Shown here: piece by piece, positions 1-8,872 of the stretch | Layout: every line of letters starts with the position of its first letter | How positions within the stretch are numbered: the first letter of the stretch is position 1 | Source of the DNA: Colwellia sp. | GTDB lineage: Bacteria; Pseudomonadota; Gammaproteobacteria; Enterobacterales; Alteromonadaceae | Assembly: GCA_013215385.1 (NCBI GenBank) | Contig: JABSOY010000009.1 | Span: forward strand, 62,001 to 126,000 | Reading direction: 5' to 3' | Length of the DNA stretch: 64,000 nt | Translations under genes and position numbers: made by a program | Notes under the pieces: model-generated | Database searches by the model: none | The model's input: the letters and a program-made list of their open reading frames with translations, nothing else | What the model was told of the DNA's origin: nothing

Positions 1-1243
1 CGTTTAGCATCAACTTTAAGATGCCAGTTCTTATATTTTCTTCTGCATTATCAGACTGTTTACTTGTTACTTTTTCCGCAAGTAATTTGGCATCTTCAAT
101 TGCGCCGATCCCAGCTAATTGTATACTTAATGAAGATAGAAATTTTTCATCTTGTTTATTGGTAACAGTAAAATCATTTAATGTGTCTGTAATATCACCA
201 ATTAAACCTAATTGAAGCTGACTAATTGCAAACATTTTCTTTCCAGGATGCTCTGCAGGTAAATACTTAATAACTGAGTTTAAATGATGATAGCTTTGCT
301 CGAAGTTTTCTAAAAAGTATGAACTAGCTCCTGCAACGAGCTTAAGTTGAGGAGAGTTAAAGCCAAATAACTCAGCTTGTTCAGCATACATACTTGCTTC
401 TTTGTAATCTTGGGCCTCAAACCTCGCCACAGACTTTATATAATTAGCAAAAGGTTGTTTTGGAATTTTACGCAAAATAACGTCTGCATATTTCTCAGCA
501 TTATCATAATTTTTATCTTTTAATGCTGAATCAGCTAATAGCAGAACAATCATGCTTGATTTCGGCTGTAATTCAGCATATTTCAAATAATTTTCACTCG
601 CTTTATTATGAAGTCCTAAAGCCGTATTAATTTGGCCTAAAAGCATTACTGAATCTGGATTTTCAGGAGATAGCTCAAGTGATAACTTCACTTTAACCTT
701 TGCAGCTTCAAGAGCATTTTCAGACAAGAGAATATATGCCGATGCAAGATAAGAATACGTTGTTATCGTCGCTAATTGATTAGACAGTAATTCTGATTTT
801 TTCGCAGACACACTGTCTTGAGTACGAATATTGGCCAGTGTGTTATAAGCTAAATACTGAGACTTTACTTCGTCAGGTAATTTAAGCGCTTGTTCATTTA
901 ATGCTATAACATCTTCATCAGACTTAACAATCGAGTAAGCCCTAGCCAGTAAAGGGATAACCTTACCACTTGTATATTTTAGGTTCTGTGCTTTTTCTAG
1001 TTCTTTTATCGCTTCAAAGCCACTGCCTTGTTGCAAATAAAGTTTACCTAATAAAAATCGAGCTTCTTTATTCTTTGGTGCCTTCTTAATTGCATTTTTT
1101 AATTCAATAATGCCTTCAGCAATTTTCTTTTCATTAATGAAAGTATTTGCCTTATTAATATGAGCATCAGCTGTTTCATTTTTGCTACAGCCCCCAACAG
1201 TCGTCAATATACTGCAGCAAACTAAAATACTTAACCATTTCAT
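1..1243 (-). CDS. prsT: XrtA/PEP-CTERM system TPR-repeat lipoprotein PrsT (partial, C-terminus outside window)
   Basis: The reading frame is open on the minus strand from the ATG at 1243 down to the window edge, so only the N-terminal ~414 residues are present. The start gives MKWLSILVCC followed by a lipobox ending in Cys19 (VGGCSKN), so this should be a lipoprotein. The rest is helical, Ala/Leu/Tyr-rich tetratricopeptide-type repeats (for example segments with NTALGLHNKASENYLKYAELQP). A long TPR lipoprotein divergent from exosortase A is the standard position of PrsT, which is needed for PEP-CTERM protein sorting or polysaccharide assembly. The family assignment rests on context plus the TPR pattern; the exact sorting role is not known from sequence. 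Confidence 0.85.
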   Translation of the reverse strand, partial: MKWLSILVCCSILTTVGGCSKNETADAHINKANTFINEKKIAEGIIELKNAIKKAPKNKEARFLLGKLYLQQGSGFEAIKELEKAQNLKYTSGKVIPLLARAYSIVKSDEDVIALNEQALKLPDEVKSQYLAYNTLANIRTQDSVSAKKSELLSNQLATITTYSYLASAYILLSENALEAAKVKVKLSLELSPENPDSVMLLGQINTALGLHNKASENYLKYAELQPKSSMIVLLLADSALKDKNYDNAEKYADVILRKIPKQPFANYIKSVARFEAQDYKEASMYAEQAELFGFNSPQLKLVAGASSYFLENFEQSYHHLNSVIKYLPAEHPGKKMFAISQLQLGLIGDITDTLNDFTVTNKQDEKFLSSLSIQLAGIGAIEDAKLLAEKVTSKQSDNAEENIRTGILKLMLN

Positions 1244-1441
1244 TATCAAAATCCTTTAAGAGCTTGTATAGCTTTTATTATTTCGAATATACTACCCATT
1301 TAACAAACGGCTTACAATTGTTAGTAAAATTAACTTATAGGAATATTCATTAACTTTTTTTCTGAAGAAAAAAACAAGTATCACTGACTAGCTATTCTAA
1401 GTACTATAAGGTTAAGACAATATGGACATCCACGCTGAGTA
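1244..1441. promoter_or_regulatory. Divergent intergenic region between prsT and xrtA
   Basis: This 198-base AT-rich gap separates the divergent prsT and xrtA starts and must hold promoters for both. I could not identify a convincing -24/-12 (sigma-54) site or a clear sigma-70 pair by eye. Confidence 0.4.
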
Positions 1442-2785
1442 ATGAATATAAATTCCTTTTTTAATAAATTCAAAATCAATACCCCCTTCCTTGGTATATT
1501 AATACTTTTCACTGCTATTTGTGCTCTGAACATTCCTATTCTAATTACGTTATGGCGGCATGGATTTGATGACGGTACATACTCACACGCATTTATAATA
1601 CCTTTTATCAGTTTATACCTATATTACGAATTATCACAAAATGGAAAGTTGCGGTTTAGAGATAGACTCTCAACTCCTTCAGCAGTATTTCTAGTATTAA
1701 GTTGTTTAACGCTTTTTATGACCAGTAATGCGCAAATAAGTATTGGTTATTGGGGTGCATTGTTAGCCGTATTTATAACCAGTGTAACAATGTTTTATAG
1801 ATTCAACTGGTATATTGTTTTTCCTGCTGCCTTCCTTATTTTTATATTCCCTTTTTGGGGAAGTCTTACCTATTACCTTCAAAATATTTCAGTCGCATCA
1901 GTAAGCTTCATGATGGATTTTACCAATATCCCCACATATGTAGAAGCAGAATTTGTTCAGATCCCGGCTGGAACATTTGAAATAGCTGATGGTTGCAGTG
2001 GATTGCGCTATTTAATTGTTTCATTAGCAATAAGTTCTTTATTTATTTTTCTCAATATAAAATCCCCCAAAAGAGCATTATTATTTTTCTCTGTAGCAGT
2101 ATTTGGTGGACTACTGACTAACTGGTTACGAATTATGATATTGATTATTATTGGTGACTACACAGATATGACCCATAGCTTAATGAATGATCATAATAGC
2201 TTTGGATGGTATATTTATTTACCATTTATGCTGTCACTTTTTTATTTTGGTAATAAAATTTCAGATTATAATTTATTAGGGAGTATTCCACAGGATAGTT
2301 ATACACCTAATAAAAAAAACCTAAATCTAAATATAGCAATTCTATATTTAATTACTATTTCATTTAGCTCTACAACCATATTTTGGATGATATCAGAAGA
2401 ATATTCACCTTCATTAACGGAACAAAATATAGCCCCTAAAATCTACAACTTTTCTAATTTAGTTGTTACTAAAAGAAGTAATATTACAACCCTTCATTAT
2501 TCATTTAACTCAACTGATTTAGACAGTAAGCCAACATATTACGAAAACAGCTTAACCCCAAAAAATTGGCAAGTCATTTCTTTTGTAGATGGCCCTGAGC
2601 AATATCAAAGTGTAATTACCAATGGCCAGCAAAAAGCAGTGATAAAGGCATATTATAAATTAGATAATTACACTACAGGCAATAGAAAGAAATTCAAAAC
2701 TCAACGTATAAAAGAATCATTCTGGGGTAAGCAAGATATTGAGCTAATTTGGAGTGTAGAAATGTGTAAGAGTAATTGTGAATAA
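1442..2785 (+). CDS. xrtA: Exosortase A (XrtA), with EpsI-type C-terminal domain
   Basis: Polytopic inner-membrane cysteine transpeptidase-like enzyme expected to cleave the PEP-CTERM signal and transfer the protein to a surface anchor. The N-terminal ~290 residues form about eight hydrophobic segments. The exosortase signature residues are visible: Cys185 in ADGCSGLRY, Arg230 in TNWLRIMI and the His region around 245-251 (THSLMNDHNSFGW). The C-terminal ~120 residues are soluble and end in a Cys-containing tail; they correspond to the EpsI domain that many XrtA proteins carry as a fusion. The 447-residue length is slightly short for an XrtA-EpsI fusion. Start: the ATG at 1442 has no strong Shine-Dalgarno. 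Its 3' end is part of a perfect terminator-like palindrome. Confidence 0.93.
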   Translation: MNINSFFNKFKINTPFLGILILFTAICALNIPILITLWRHGFDDGTYSHAFIIPFISLYLYYELSQNGKLRFRDRLSTPSAVFLVLSCLTLFMTSNAQISIGYWGALLAVFITSVTMFYRFNWYIVFPAAFLIFIFPFWGSLTYYLQNISVASVSFMMDFTNIPTYVEAEFVQIPAGTFEIADGCSGLRYLIVSLAISSLFIFLNIKSPKRALLFFSVAVFGGLLTNWLRIMILIIIGDYTDMTHSLMNDHNSFGWYIYLPFMLSLFYFGNKISDYNLLGSIPQDSYTPNKKNLNLNIAILYLITISFSSTTIFWMISEEYSPSLTEQNIAPKIYNFSNLVVTKRSNITTLHYSFNSTDLDSKPTYYENSLTPKNWQVISFVDGPEQYQSVITNGQQKAVIKAYYKLDNYTTGNRKKFKTQRIKESFWGKQDIELIWSVEMCKSNCE

Positions 2786-2796
2786 TTACTCTTACA
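2765..2796. terminator. Bidirectional terminator between convergent xrtA and glycosyltransferase
   Basis: A perfect 13-bp stem (2765-2777 with 2784-2796) encloses a 6-base loop. It is followed on the plus strand by AATTAATATTTTTTA. The left arm and loop run through the last codons and stop of xrtA, and the facing gene ends at 2808, so one hairpin can serve both strands. Confidence 0.8.
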
Positions 2797-2807
2797 ATTA
2801 ATATTTT

Positions 2808-3875
2808 TTACAAATAAAGCTTTAAATATTTATTTGCGCAAGTTTCTAAAGAAAAGTTCTCTTTAATTTTTAAGTGGGCTTTCTCTCCCATTTCATTTAG
2901 CAAATGCTTTTCATCAACTAATTTTATAAGTATTTCACTGAGTTTTTTATCATCATCGTAATTAAACAACCAACCATTTATATTATGATCAACAAGTCTA
3001 GAGTTGCCTCCAACATTACTTGCAATTGTTAAGCAACCGTAAGCCATTGCCTCCATTATTGCGAGTGAAAGACCTTCTGTTTCAGACGTTACGACCAATG
3101 CATCAATTACGCCATAAATATCATCTCTATTACTTACCATACCATGAAAATAGATCGTAACATCAGTCAAGTTTTCTTCAATAAATTCAGTAAGTACATC
3201 TTTACTTGGTCCATCACCAAAAAAATTAACTTCTATTTTTTTCTGGTATTTTTTCGGTAAATGTTTAGTAGCTCTTAATAAACAAATTTGATGTTTAAGC
3301 TCAACCATACGACCAACTGAGCCAAGCCTGACATTATCAGCATTGTGTTGCGTTTGCTTTATGTTGAGAAGGTTTACACCATTATCAATGACAGAAATTG
3401 ACTTTTCTGACCAACCATGGTGTTTTTGAAAAACCGTTGATCCTTCCTGGGAAACAAATGTCATTTCATCAACATAAGGCTTTAACATACGGTGAACCTT
3501 CGGCCAACTTTCATGATCAAATGGATGTGCGCCATGCCTTGTATAAACAAGTTTTTTAGGTTTTTTAAGAAAGAATAGAGGCAATAGAAACTTTAAAGGA
3601 TAAGGAGAATGGCTGTGAATAATTGAGTATGATTTCATCACATTATAAAAAGTAAACAGCTTCTTAAACCGAGAACCATTTACAACAAAAACCTTAATAC
3701 CAAGCTTATTACAAACAGGTACTAACTTATCTGTTTCTTTTCCAAAAGAAACAATGCAAGCATCTATTCCGAGGGTTACTTTCTGCACATAGCAAAGATC
3801 TATAACAAAGCGTTCAGCGCCACCAACTTCTAAGCTGGAAACTATATGTGCGACTGAAAGTGAAGAGGAAGTCAT
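2808..3875 (-). CDS. Glycosyltransferase family 4 (GT-B)
   Basis: A 355-residue retaining sugar transferase of the GT4/Glycos_transf_1 type, cytoplasmic or membrane-peripheral. The N-terminal Rossmann half starts with AHIVSSLEVGGAERFVIDL, typical of GT4 acceptor domains. The C-terminal donor half has VIDNGVN, a VGRMVELKHQ strand and the E-x7-E nucleotide-sugar motif in EGLSLAIMEAMAYG. It lies just downstream of a minus-strand gene of unknown function (25-base gap) and converges on xrtA. The sugar specificity cannot be read from sequence; membership in the exopolysaccharide pathway is inferred from location. Confidence 0.85.
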   Translation of the reverse strand: MTSSSLSVAHIVSSLEVGGAERFVIDLCYVQKVTLGIDACIVSFGKETDKLVPVCNKLGIKVFVVNGSRFKKLFTFYNVMKSYSIIHSHSPYPLKFLLPLFFLKKPKKLVYTRHGAHPFDHESWPKVHRMLKPYVDEMTFVSQEGSTVFQKHHGWSEKSISVIDNGVNLLNIKQTQHNADNVRLGSVGRMVELKHQICLLRATKHLPKKYQKKIEVNFFGDGPSKDVLTEFIEENLTDVTIYFHGMVSNRDDIYGVIDALVVTSETEGLSLAIMEAMAYGCLTIASNVGGNSRLVDHNINGWLFNYDDDKKLSEILIKLVDEKHLLNEMGEKAHLKIKENFSLETCANKYLKLYL

Positions 3876-3900
3876 TTTTTACCTTATTTTTAACAATATT

Positions 3901-5406
3901 TTACTGAGACGAAATTAACAACTGCTCATTAAGCCATTCTATGCTGGTAGTAGAGCTAAACCACCAGTTAAATTTTCTTAATGGAGAAATTTCCCATACC
4001 TTGACAACATTTGCCCTAGACATCGTTTTTTTGCATGTTTTTAGCAAATCATCCATTATGCTAAGATATTTACTCACATCTTGTCCTGACTTTTTCCTAA
4101 TAAATGCACCTTTGGCTACCATTGCTGCAACATCACATGCGTGTTGTATATCTGTCCACTGATTTAATTCTTCCTTTTTTGACTTATCATAAAACTTCAA
4201 GTAATAAGGAATAATATAACCAGTTAAATGAACCCCCTTGCCGTTATAAACCCCCTCTTCTACTACTTGCCTCGCAAATAATTCGATAACTTGCTTTGCA
4301 CGACTATCGCCAGTCATCTCAACATAACGCCATAACTGCTCAACAACTAAAGCATTCATCCAAGGAGAGCAAACTCTTGCTTCATCGTTTCCGCCTTCAT
4401 GTGCTCGGTAGTAATGCTGAACACACATATTTGAATTAAAAGAATTATTATTAATTCCGTTCAAAGTACCAGCAACAAGGCGATCGACTCTATCTTTATA
4501 TTTCAACTCACCAGTTAACTCCCACATGGTCAAAGCTAAATTAATAGCATTAGATAAGTGACGCTCTGTCCAAAAACCTAAGCCATCTTCATATTTTATT
4601 GGCCAGTTAACAGAGTTAACATACATCGCATTAATAGTATCTAGTGTTTCTTTTTTAGGATAAAAAACATAATCAATTAAAAGGCCTGATGCCATTAAGT
4701 ATTTTAAATCTTTATTTTCCTTTAGTGAAAAGTAGCCATCTGAATTAATTAAACTTCGATAACGTGTAGCAGCCTTATTAGCAAAAATACGCCATTTATC
4801 CGAACCTGTTTTATAATAAAGTAAATAGAGTGAATAAGGATGGTCATATAACCACGGCGATGGATTTTCAAAGCTTAATTTACCCTTAGTTGACTTTACC
4901 ACGAGCGCTTTGTCAGTTATAAAATCACCAAAATTAGAAAAAGCTTTATTATACCAAGCTAGCTGAAATTGTTTATTATTAGCTATCAATGGAGTGTAAA
5001 CTCCTGTACTTAACCAGCCTTTTTGGTAAGAAACGGAGGCTATATGATATTCTGGTAGACCTAAAGGCAATGTAAAGTATGAGTCTCGCCAAACTAACTT
5101 ATAAATTTTGCTTTCATTTGGAATAAAACTTACAGATAAGGCTCTGATATGCTCTGGAGTAGTTGAGTTGTTTGTTGGCCATAATAGATGTGTTTGGACC
5201 TTTGACTTTAATATTTCATCACCAGAAAATAATAAAAAAATACTTTTACGAGGTAAACTCTCCCTAGAAAAAGGAATAGTTATCGAGATCATTTCACTTT
5301 TGTTCGCTTCAATTTCAAAAGTCAATTGGCCTTCATTACCGACAGGTAATGCGAAAACTTGCTTTACAGCAAATAATAAAATTACTAGTAAGATAAATTT
5401 ATTCAA
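3901..5406 (-). CDS. Secreted protein of unknown function, possible alpha/alpha-toroid glycan-active protein
   Basis: A 501-residue protein with a clear signal peptide (MNKFILLVILLFAVKQVFA, cleavage near residue 19), so it is exported to periplasm or surface. I do not recognise the family with confidence. The first ~200 residues look beta-rich. The remainder is helical with repeated Trp/Tyr/His segments (YEDGLGFWTERHLSNAINLA, HYYRAHEGGNDEAR, HLTGYIIPYYLK), reminiscent of six-hairpin or alpha/alpha-toroid glycosidases and lyases. It would form an operon with the downstream GT4 gene (25-base gap). A role in trimming or degrading the locus polysaccharide is inference only. Confidence 0.55.
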   Translation of the reverse strand: MNKFILLVILLFAVKQVFALPVGNEGQLTFEIEANKSEMISITIPFSRESLPRKSIFLLFSGDEILKSKVQTHLLWPTNNSTTPEHIRALSVSFIPNESKIYKLVWRDSYFTLPLGLPEYHIASVSYQKGWLSTGVYTPLIANNKQFQLAWYNKAFSNFGDFITDKALVVKSTKGKLSFENPSPWLYDHPYSLYLLYYKTGSDKWRIFANKAATRYRSLINSDGYFSLKENKDLKYLMASGLLIDYVFYPKKETLDTINAMYVNSVNWPIKYEDGLGFWTERHLSNAINLALTMWELTGELKYKDRVDRLVAGTLNGINNNSFNSNMCVQHYYRAHEGGNDEARVCSPWMNALVVEQLWRYVEMTGDSRAKQVIELFARQVVEEGVYNGKGVHLTGYIIPYYLKFYDKSKKEELNQWTDIQHACDVAAMVAKGAFIRKKSGQDVSKYLSIMDDLLKTCKKTMSRANVVKVWEISPLRKFNWWFSSTTSIEWLNEQLLISSQ

Positions 5407-5538
5407 GAGCCTATACTCACCTCAATATATGAAACTGATTTATAAAATTTTATAGAAAGACAATTTACAGTCATGTTAACATGACTTCTAATAAAATGAA
5501 TAAATTGATACACAACATCAATAACTTGTAATGTAAAT

Positions 5539-6636
5539 ATGACTTTAGTAACTGAAATAATATCAACAAGTGATGAATTCAATTTGTTAGAGAATGAATG
5601 GGAAGATCTGCTTGTTCATTCATGCCAGCCATCATTTTTTTTAAGCTTTCATTGGCTAAATACTTGGTGGAAATTTTATGCCTCAGAGACAGACACTCTG
5701 AATATTATTATTTTAAGAAACGATGATCAGATAGTAGCTATTTTACCCATATATTTCAACGATAAAAAAATACATTATATTGGAACAAATGACGTAGAGC
5801 ATGATGAAGTTTGTACCGAGTATATTGATATAATTTGCCGTAAAGGCATAGAAACTGAGGTTTTACTTATTCTAGAAGATGAGTTAGCCACGCTTATTAC
5901 ATCTAATAAAGAGCTAATACTTACCAATTATCTAGAGCATTCTTTAATCTATAAATTAATAAATAATAATCTTACTAGACATTGGAATATTCAACAAAAA
6001 TCCGGAGTAAGGTATTTTTGCAAACTCCCTCATAGCATTGATAACTACCATAATAGTTTGAGTAAATCATTTACAAAAAAAATGAAGAGGGTGACAAAAA
6101 AGTTTGTAGAAAAGTTAGAGGGGGATATTGACAAAACGACTAAAACTCAAGATATTGAAAAAAACTTTTCAATATTAGATCACCTTCATTCTGCACACTG
6201 GCAAAGCAAAAATAAAGATGGAGCTTTTACCTCAGCAAGGTTTAAAAACTTTCATATCTCACTTTGCAAGCATTTACATAAAAAAGATAAATTAACTCTA
6301 TGGATTCTCAATAGCACAAATACTCCACTTGCAGTTATTTATTGTATTGATTATCTAGATACACGTTATTTTTATCAAGCTGGCATTAACACTGAGTTTA
6401 AACCCAATATATCTCCCGGAAATATTTTACATTTATATGCCATAGAAGATGCAATAAAAAATAAAAAAATTCTACAGTATGACTTTATGAAAGGAGAGAG
6501 TTCTAATTCATATAAGCAAATGTTCACTAACCAGTCTTCAAATATGTATAATGCCCATATATTTAAGAAAAAAATTCACAATATTAGCAAGCTATTTTTT
6601 TGGCAACTAAAAAACATTAGAGATTTTATAAAGTAA
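5539..6636 (+). CDS. GNAT/FemAB-like acyl- or aminoacyl-transferase (BioF2-like, Acetyltransf_6 type)
   Basis: A 365-residue soluble protein, first gene of the long plus-strand operon. The N-terminus (FNLLENEWEDLLVHSCQPSFFLSFHWLNTWW) is the hallmark opening of the GNAT-like family related to FemAB and often found in exopolysaccharide and PEP-CTERM loci. The C-terminal half has the second GNAT fold (PLAVIYCIDYLDTRYFYQAGIN, then LHLYAIEDAI). Such proteins transfer acyl or aminoacyl groups to glycan precursors; the substrate is unknown. Its stop overlaps the next start (TAATG), indicating translational coupling. Confidence 0.75.
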   Translation: MTLVTEIISTSDEFNLLENEWEDLLVHSCQPSFFLSFHWLNTWWKFYASETDTLNIIILRNDDQIVAILPIYFNDKKIHYIGTNDVEHDEVCTEYIDIICRKGIETEVLLILEDELATLITSNKELILTNYLEHSLIYKLINNNLTRHWNIQQKSGVRYFCKLPHSIDNYHNSLSKSFTKKMKRVTKKFVEKLEGDIDKTTKTQDIEKNFSILDHLHSAHWQSKNKDGAFTSARFKNFHISLCKHLHKKDKLTLWILNSTNTPLAVIYCIDYLDTRYFYQAGINTEFKPNISPGNILHLYAIEDAIKNKKILQYDFMKGESSNSYKQMFTNQSSNMYNAHIFKKKIHNISKLFFWQLKNIRDFIK

Positions 6637-7937
6637 TGACTAGAGAGTTCCCACAAGATAAAGAGACTAATTCTAATGCAGGTTTTTTCTTTCTACTCTT
6701 ATATTCTGTAGCATTATTTATTCGCCCTCAAGAGTGGTCATATACACCAGACCCATTCCCCTTTGCTCGAGTTTTATTGATACTAGCTTTTATTTTCTAT
6801 CTAGTAGGACAGCGACCTAAAATAATGGGATATCAAGGCTTGTTTTTACTAATGCTATTTCTCTTAATTCCAATATCTGGTATTCGAAACTATGATTTAG
6901 GAGAAGGCATAACACAAGCACAAAACTTTTTTACTTATAGTTTTTTACCCTTTATTCTATTTGCAGGGTTAGTTAATACGCCCAAAAAACAACATTGGGT
7001 TTTTATTATCATGTTAGTAGCATGTGCAGTAATGTTACATCATGGTTTAAGTCAAAAAGCATCACCAGATGGAATTGGCTGGTCTGGTGAGTTACTTTCT
7101 CAAGGAACGCGTATTACATTTTTAGGCTTCTTTAATGACCCTAACGATTTATCCATGTTTTTCATAATGAACATCCCAATCGCTTTTTATCTACGAAGTT
7201 TAAGTACTAACTTCTTTATCCGACATAGCCTTCTTTTGCTATCAATAGGTTTAGTTTATGGTGTTTACTTAGCTAATTCTAGAGGTGGGCTTATAGGGTT
7301 AATGTTCTTATCTTTAGCTTTTGTTTACTTTAAATATGGCAAAATAAAAACAATTTTCATAACGATAATCATGGCACCACTAGCCTATATTGCTATGAGT
7401 ATGTTTAGAACTATTGATGCTGATGAAAGTAGTGCCGATGGCAGAATAGAGGCTTGGTACGAAGGTATCCAAATGTTTAAATACCGCCCTATTTTTGGTA
7501 TAGGTAAAGGGCAGTTTGTTGATTTTCATGGCCTGACTGCACATAACTCTTTTGTATTAGTTTGGGCTGAATTAGGCGTTTTAGGATATAGCTTATGGTT
7601 CTTAACTATATCATTGACCTTAATGCTACTCGTTGGTATTTTTAATATAGATAAAGAAAAATATATTGCAAATAAGTCTATGCTAAACGATATATTTTTA
7701 GCAAAGTGCTTATTTTTTTCATTTTTGGGCTACTTATCAACTGCATTTTTCTTATCTCGCTCCTACATCGTTTTTCTTTATGTATTTTTAGGGCTTAGTT
7801 ATGCCTTATTTTGTAGAGTAAAAAAAATAGACGAAGGGGTTAATAGTATCAACATCAACCAATTAACTATTAAATTAGCTGGATTAAGTTTGTTAAGCCT
7901 AATTGGCTTATATATAATTATAACAATTTTAGTTTAG
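6636..7937 (+). CDS. O-antigen ligase-family membrane protein, exosortase A system-associated type
   Basis: A 433-residue integral membrane protein with about ten to twelve hydrophobic helices. The opening (LLLYSVALFIRPQEWSYTPDPFPFARVL) is typical of the O-glycosylation ligase subgroup seen in exosortase A loci. The large periplasmic loop carries the Wzy_C-like signature GRIEAWYEGIQMFKYRPIFGIG, then HNSFVLVWAELGVLGY. It would polymerise repeat units or ligate glycan to an acceptor at the periplasmic face. Start ATG overlaps the upstream stop by one base. Confidence 0.8.
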   Translation: MTREFPQDKETNSNAGFFFLLLYSVALFIRPQEWSYTPDPFPFARVLLILAFIFYLVGQRPKIMGYQGLFLLMLFLLIPISGIRNYDLGEGITQAQNFFTYSFLPFILFAGLVNTPKKQHWVFIIMLVACAVMLHHGLSQKASPDGIGWSGELLSQGTRITFLGFFNDPNDLSMFFIMNIPIAFYLRSLSTNFFIRHSLLLLSIGLVYGVYLANSRGGLIGLMFLSLAFVYFKYGKIKTIFITIIMAPLAYIAMSMFRTIDADESSADGRIEAWYEGIQMFKYRPIFGIGKGQFVDFHGLTAHNSFVLVWAELGVLGYSLWFLTISLTLMLLVGIFNIDKEKYIANKSMLNDIFLAKCLFFSFLGYLSTAFFLSRSYIVFLYVFLGLSYALFCRVKKIDEGVNSININQLTIKLAGLSLLSLIGLYIIITILV

Positions 7938-7944
7938 GATTCGC

Positions 7945-8862
7945 ATGACAGTAAAATGCCCCCAAGTTAGTGTAATAATCCCAGTTTATAATGGGGAAAG
8001 CTTTATCAAGGATGCAATAGAAAGCGTTCTAGCTCAAAACATCGATACAATTGAAATTATAGTAATTAATGACAACTCAACAGATAACACTTTAGAAAAG
8101 CTTAAGATTTTTAGCGAGCAGATAATAGTATTAAAAAATGAAGATAATAGAGGGGCATCATATTCTAGAAACCGAGGGATAAAGTATGCGAAAGGCAGGC
8201 TTATTGCTTTTTTAGACGCCGACGATTTATGGCACCCTAATAAGTTAAGACTACAGCTTGAAGTATTAGCTCAGCATAAAAATTGTCAGTTTGTTTTTAG
8301 CTCAGCTCCACTACAAGATATAGAAAAAGGCACTAACTTATTTGATGGCACAGAGATAAAGCAAGCTACCGTTAACATTAGATCTTTAAAAGATATATTC
8401 GAAAACCCGTATATGAGTACTTCAACGATAGTGATCACAAAAGAGCTGTGTGAAGAGATTGACTATTTTAGAGAAGACTTAAAAACAGCGGAAGATATTG
8501 ATTTTTGCTTAAAGAGCGCCTCAAAAACTCAAGTAATAAAAATAGAAGAAGAATTATCAATTACACGTAGAGTGAAGAATAGTTTAGGTTCAAATATTAG
8601 TAGCTATCAAGATAACTTATCCGTGGTTGATTCATTTCTAGAGCGACACCCAAAGTTTTTAGCTAAAAATAGCGAACTAATCGGTAATGTATCAAGTAAG
8701 ATAATAAACGACTGGCTTTCTGATTTAATGTTTCAAAGGCACTTAAAAGAAGCTTTGAAAGTACTAAAGTGCAATAGAAAAAGTCTCTCTTACTTTCAGC
8801 GTTTTAAATTTCACGCCAAAATTTTACTATTAACATTACTTAATAAAAATAACCAACTTTGA
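7945..8862 (+). CDS. Glycosyltransferase family 2 (GT-A)
   Basis: A 305-residue inverting sugar transferase with an N-terminal GT-A domain: PQVSVIIPVYNGESFIKDAIESVL, the DNSTDNT nucleotide-binding segment and the metal-binding AFLDADDLW motif near residue 90. No membrane helices are evident. AGGA sits at 7936-7939 just before the ATG. It is expected to add one sugar of the repeat unit on the cytoplasmic face; specificity is unknown. Confidence 0.85.
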   Translation: MTVKCPQVSVIIPVYNGESFIKDAIESVLAQNIDTIEIIVINDNSTDNTLEKLKIFSEQIIVLKNEDNRGASYSRNRGIKYAKGRLIAFLDADDLWHPNKLRLQLEVLAQHKNCQFVFSSAPLQDIEKGTNLFDGTEIKQATVNIRSLKDIFENPYMSTSTIVITKELCEEIDYFREDLKTAEDIDFCLKSASKTQVIKIEEELSITRRVKNSLGSNISSYQDNLSVVDSFLERHPKFLAKNSELIGNVSSKIINDWLSDLMFQRHLKEALKVLKCNRKSLSYFQRFKFHAKILLLTLLNKNNQL

Positions 8863-8872
8863 TAATAACCAT

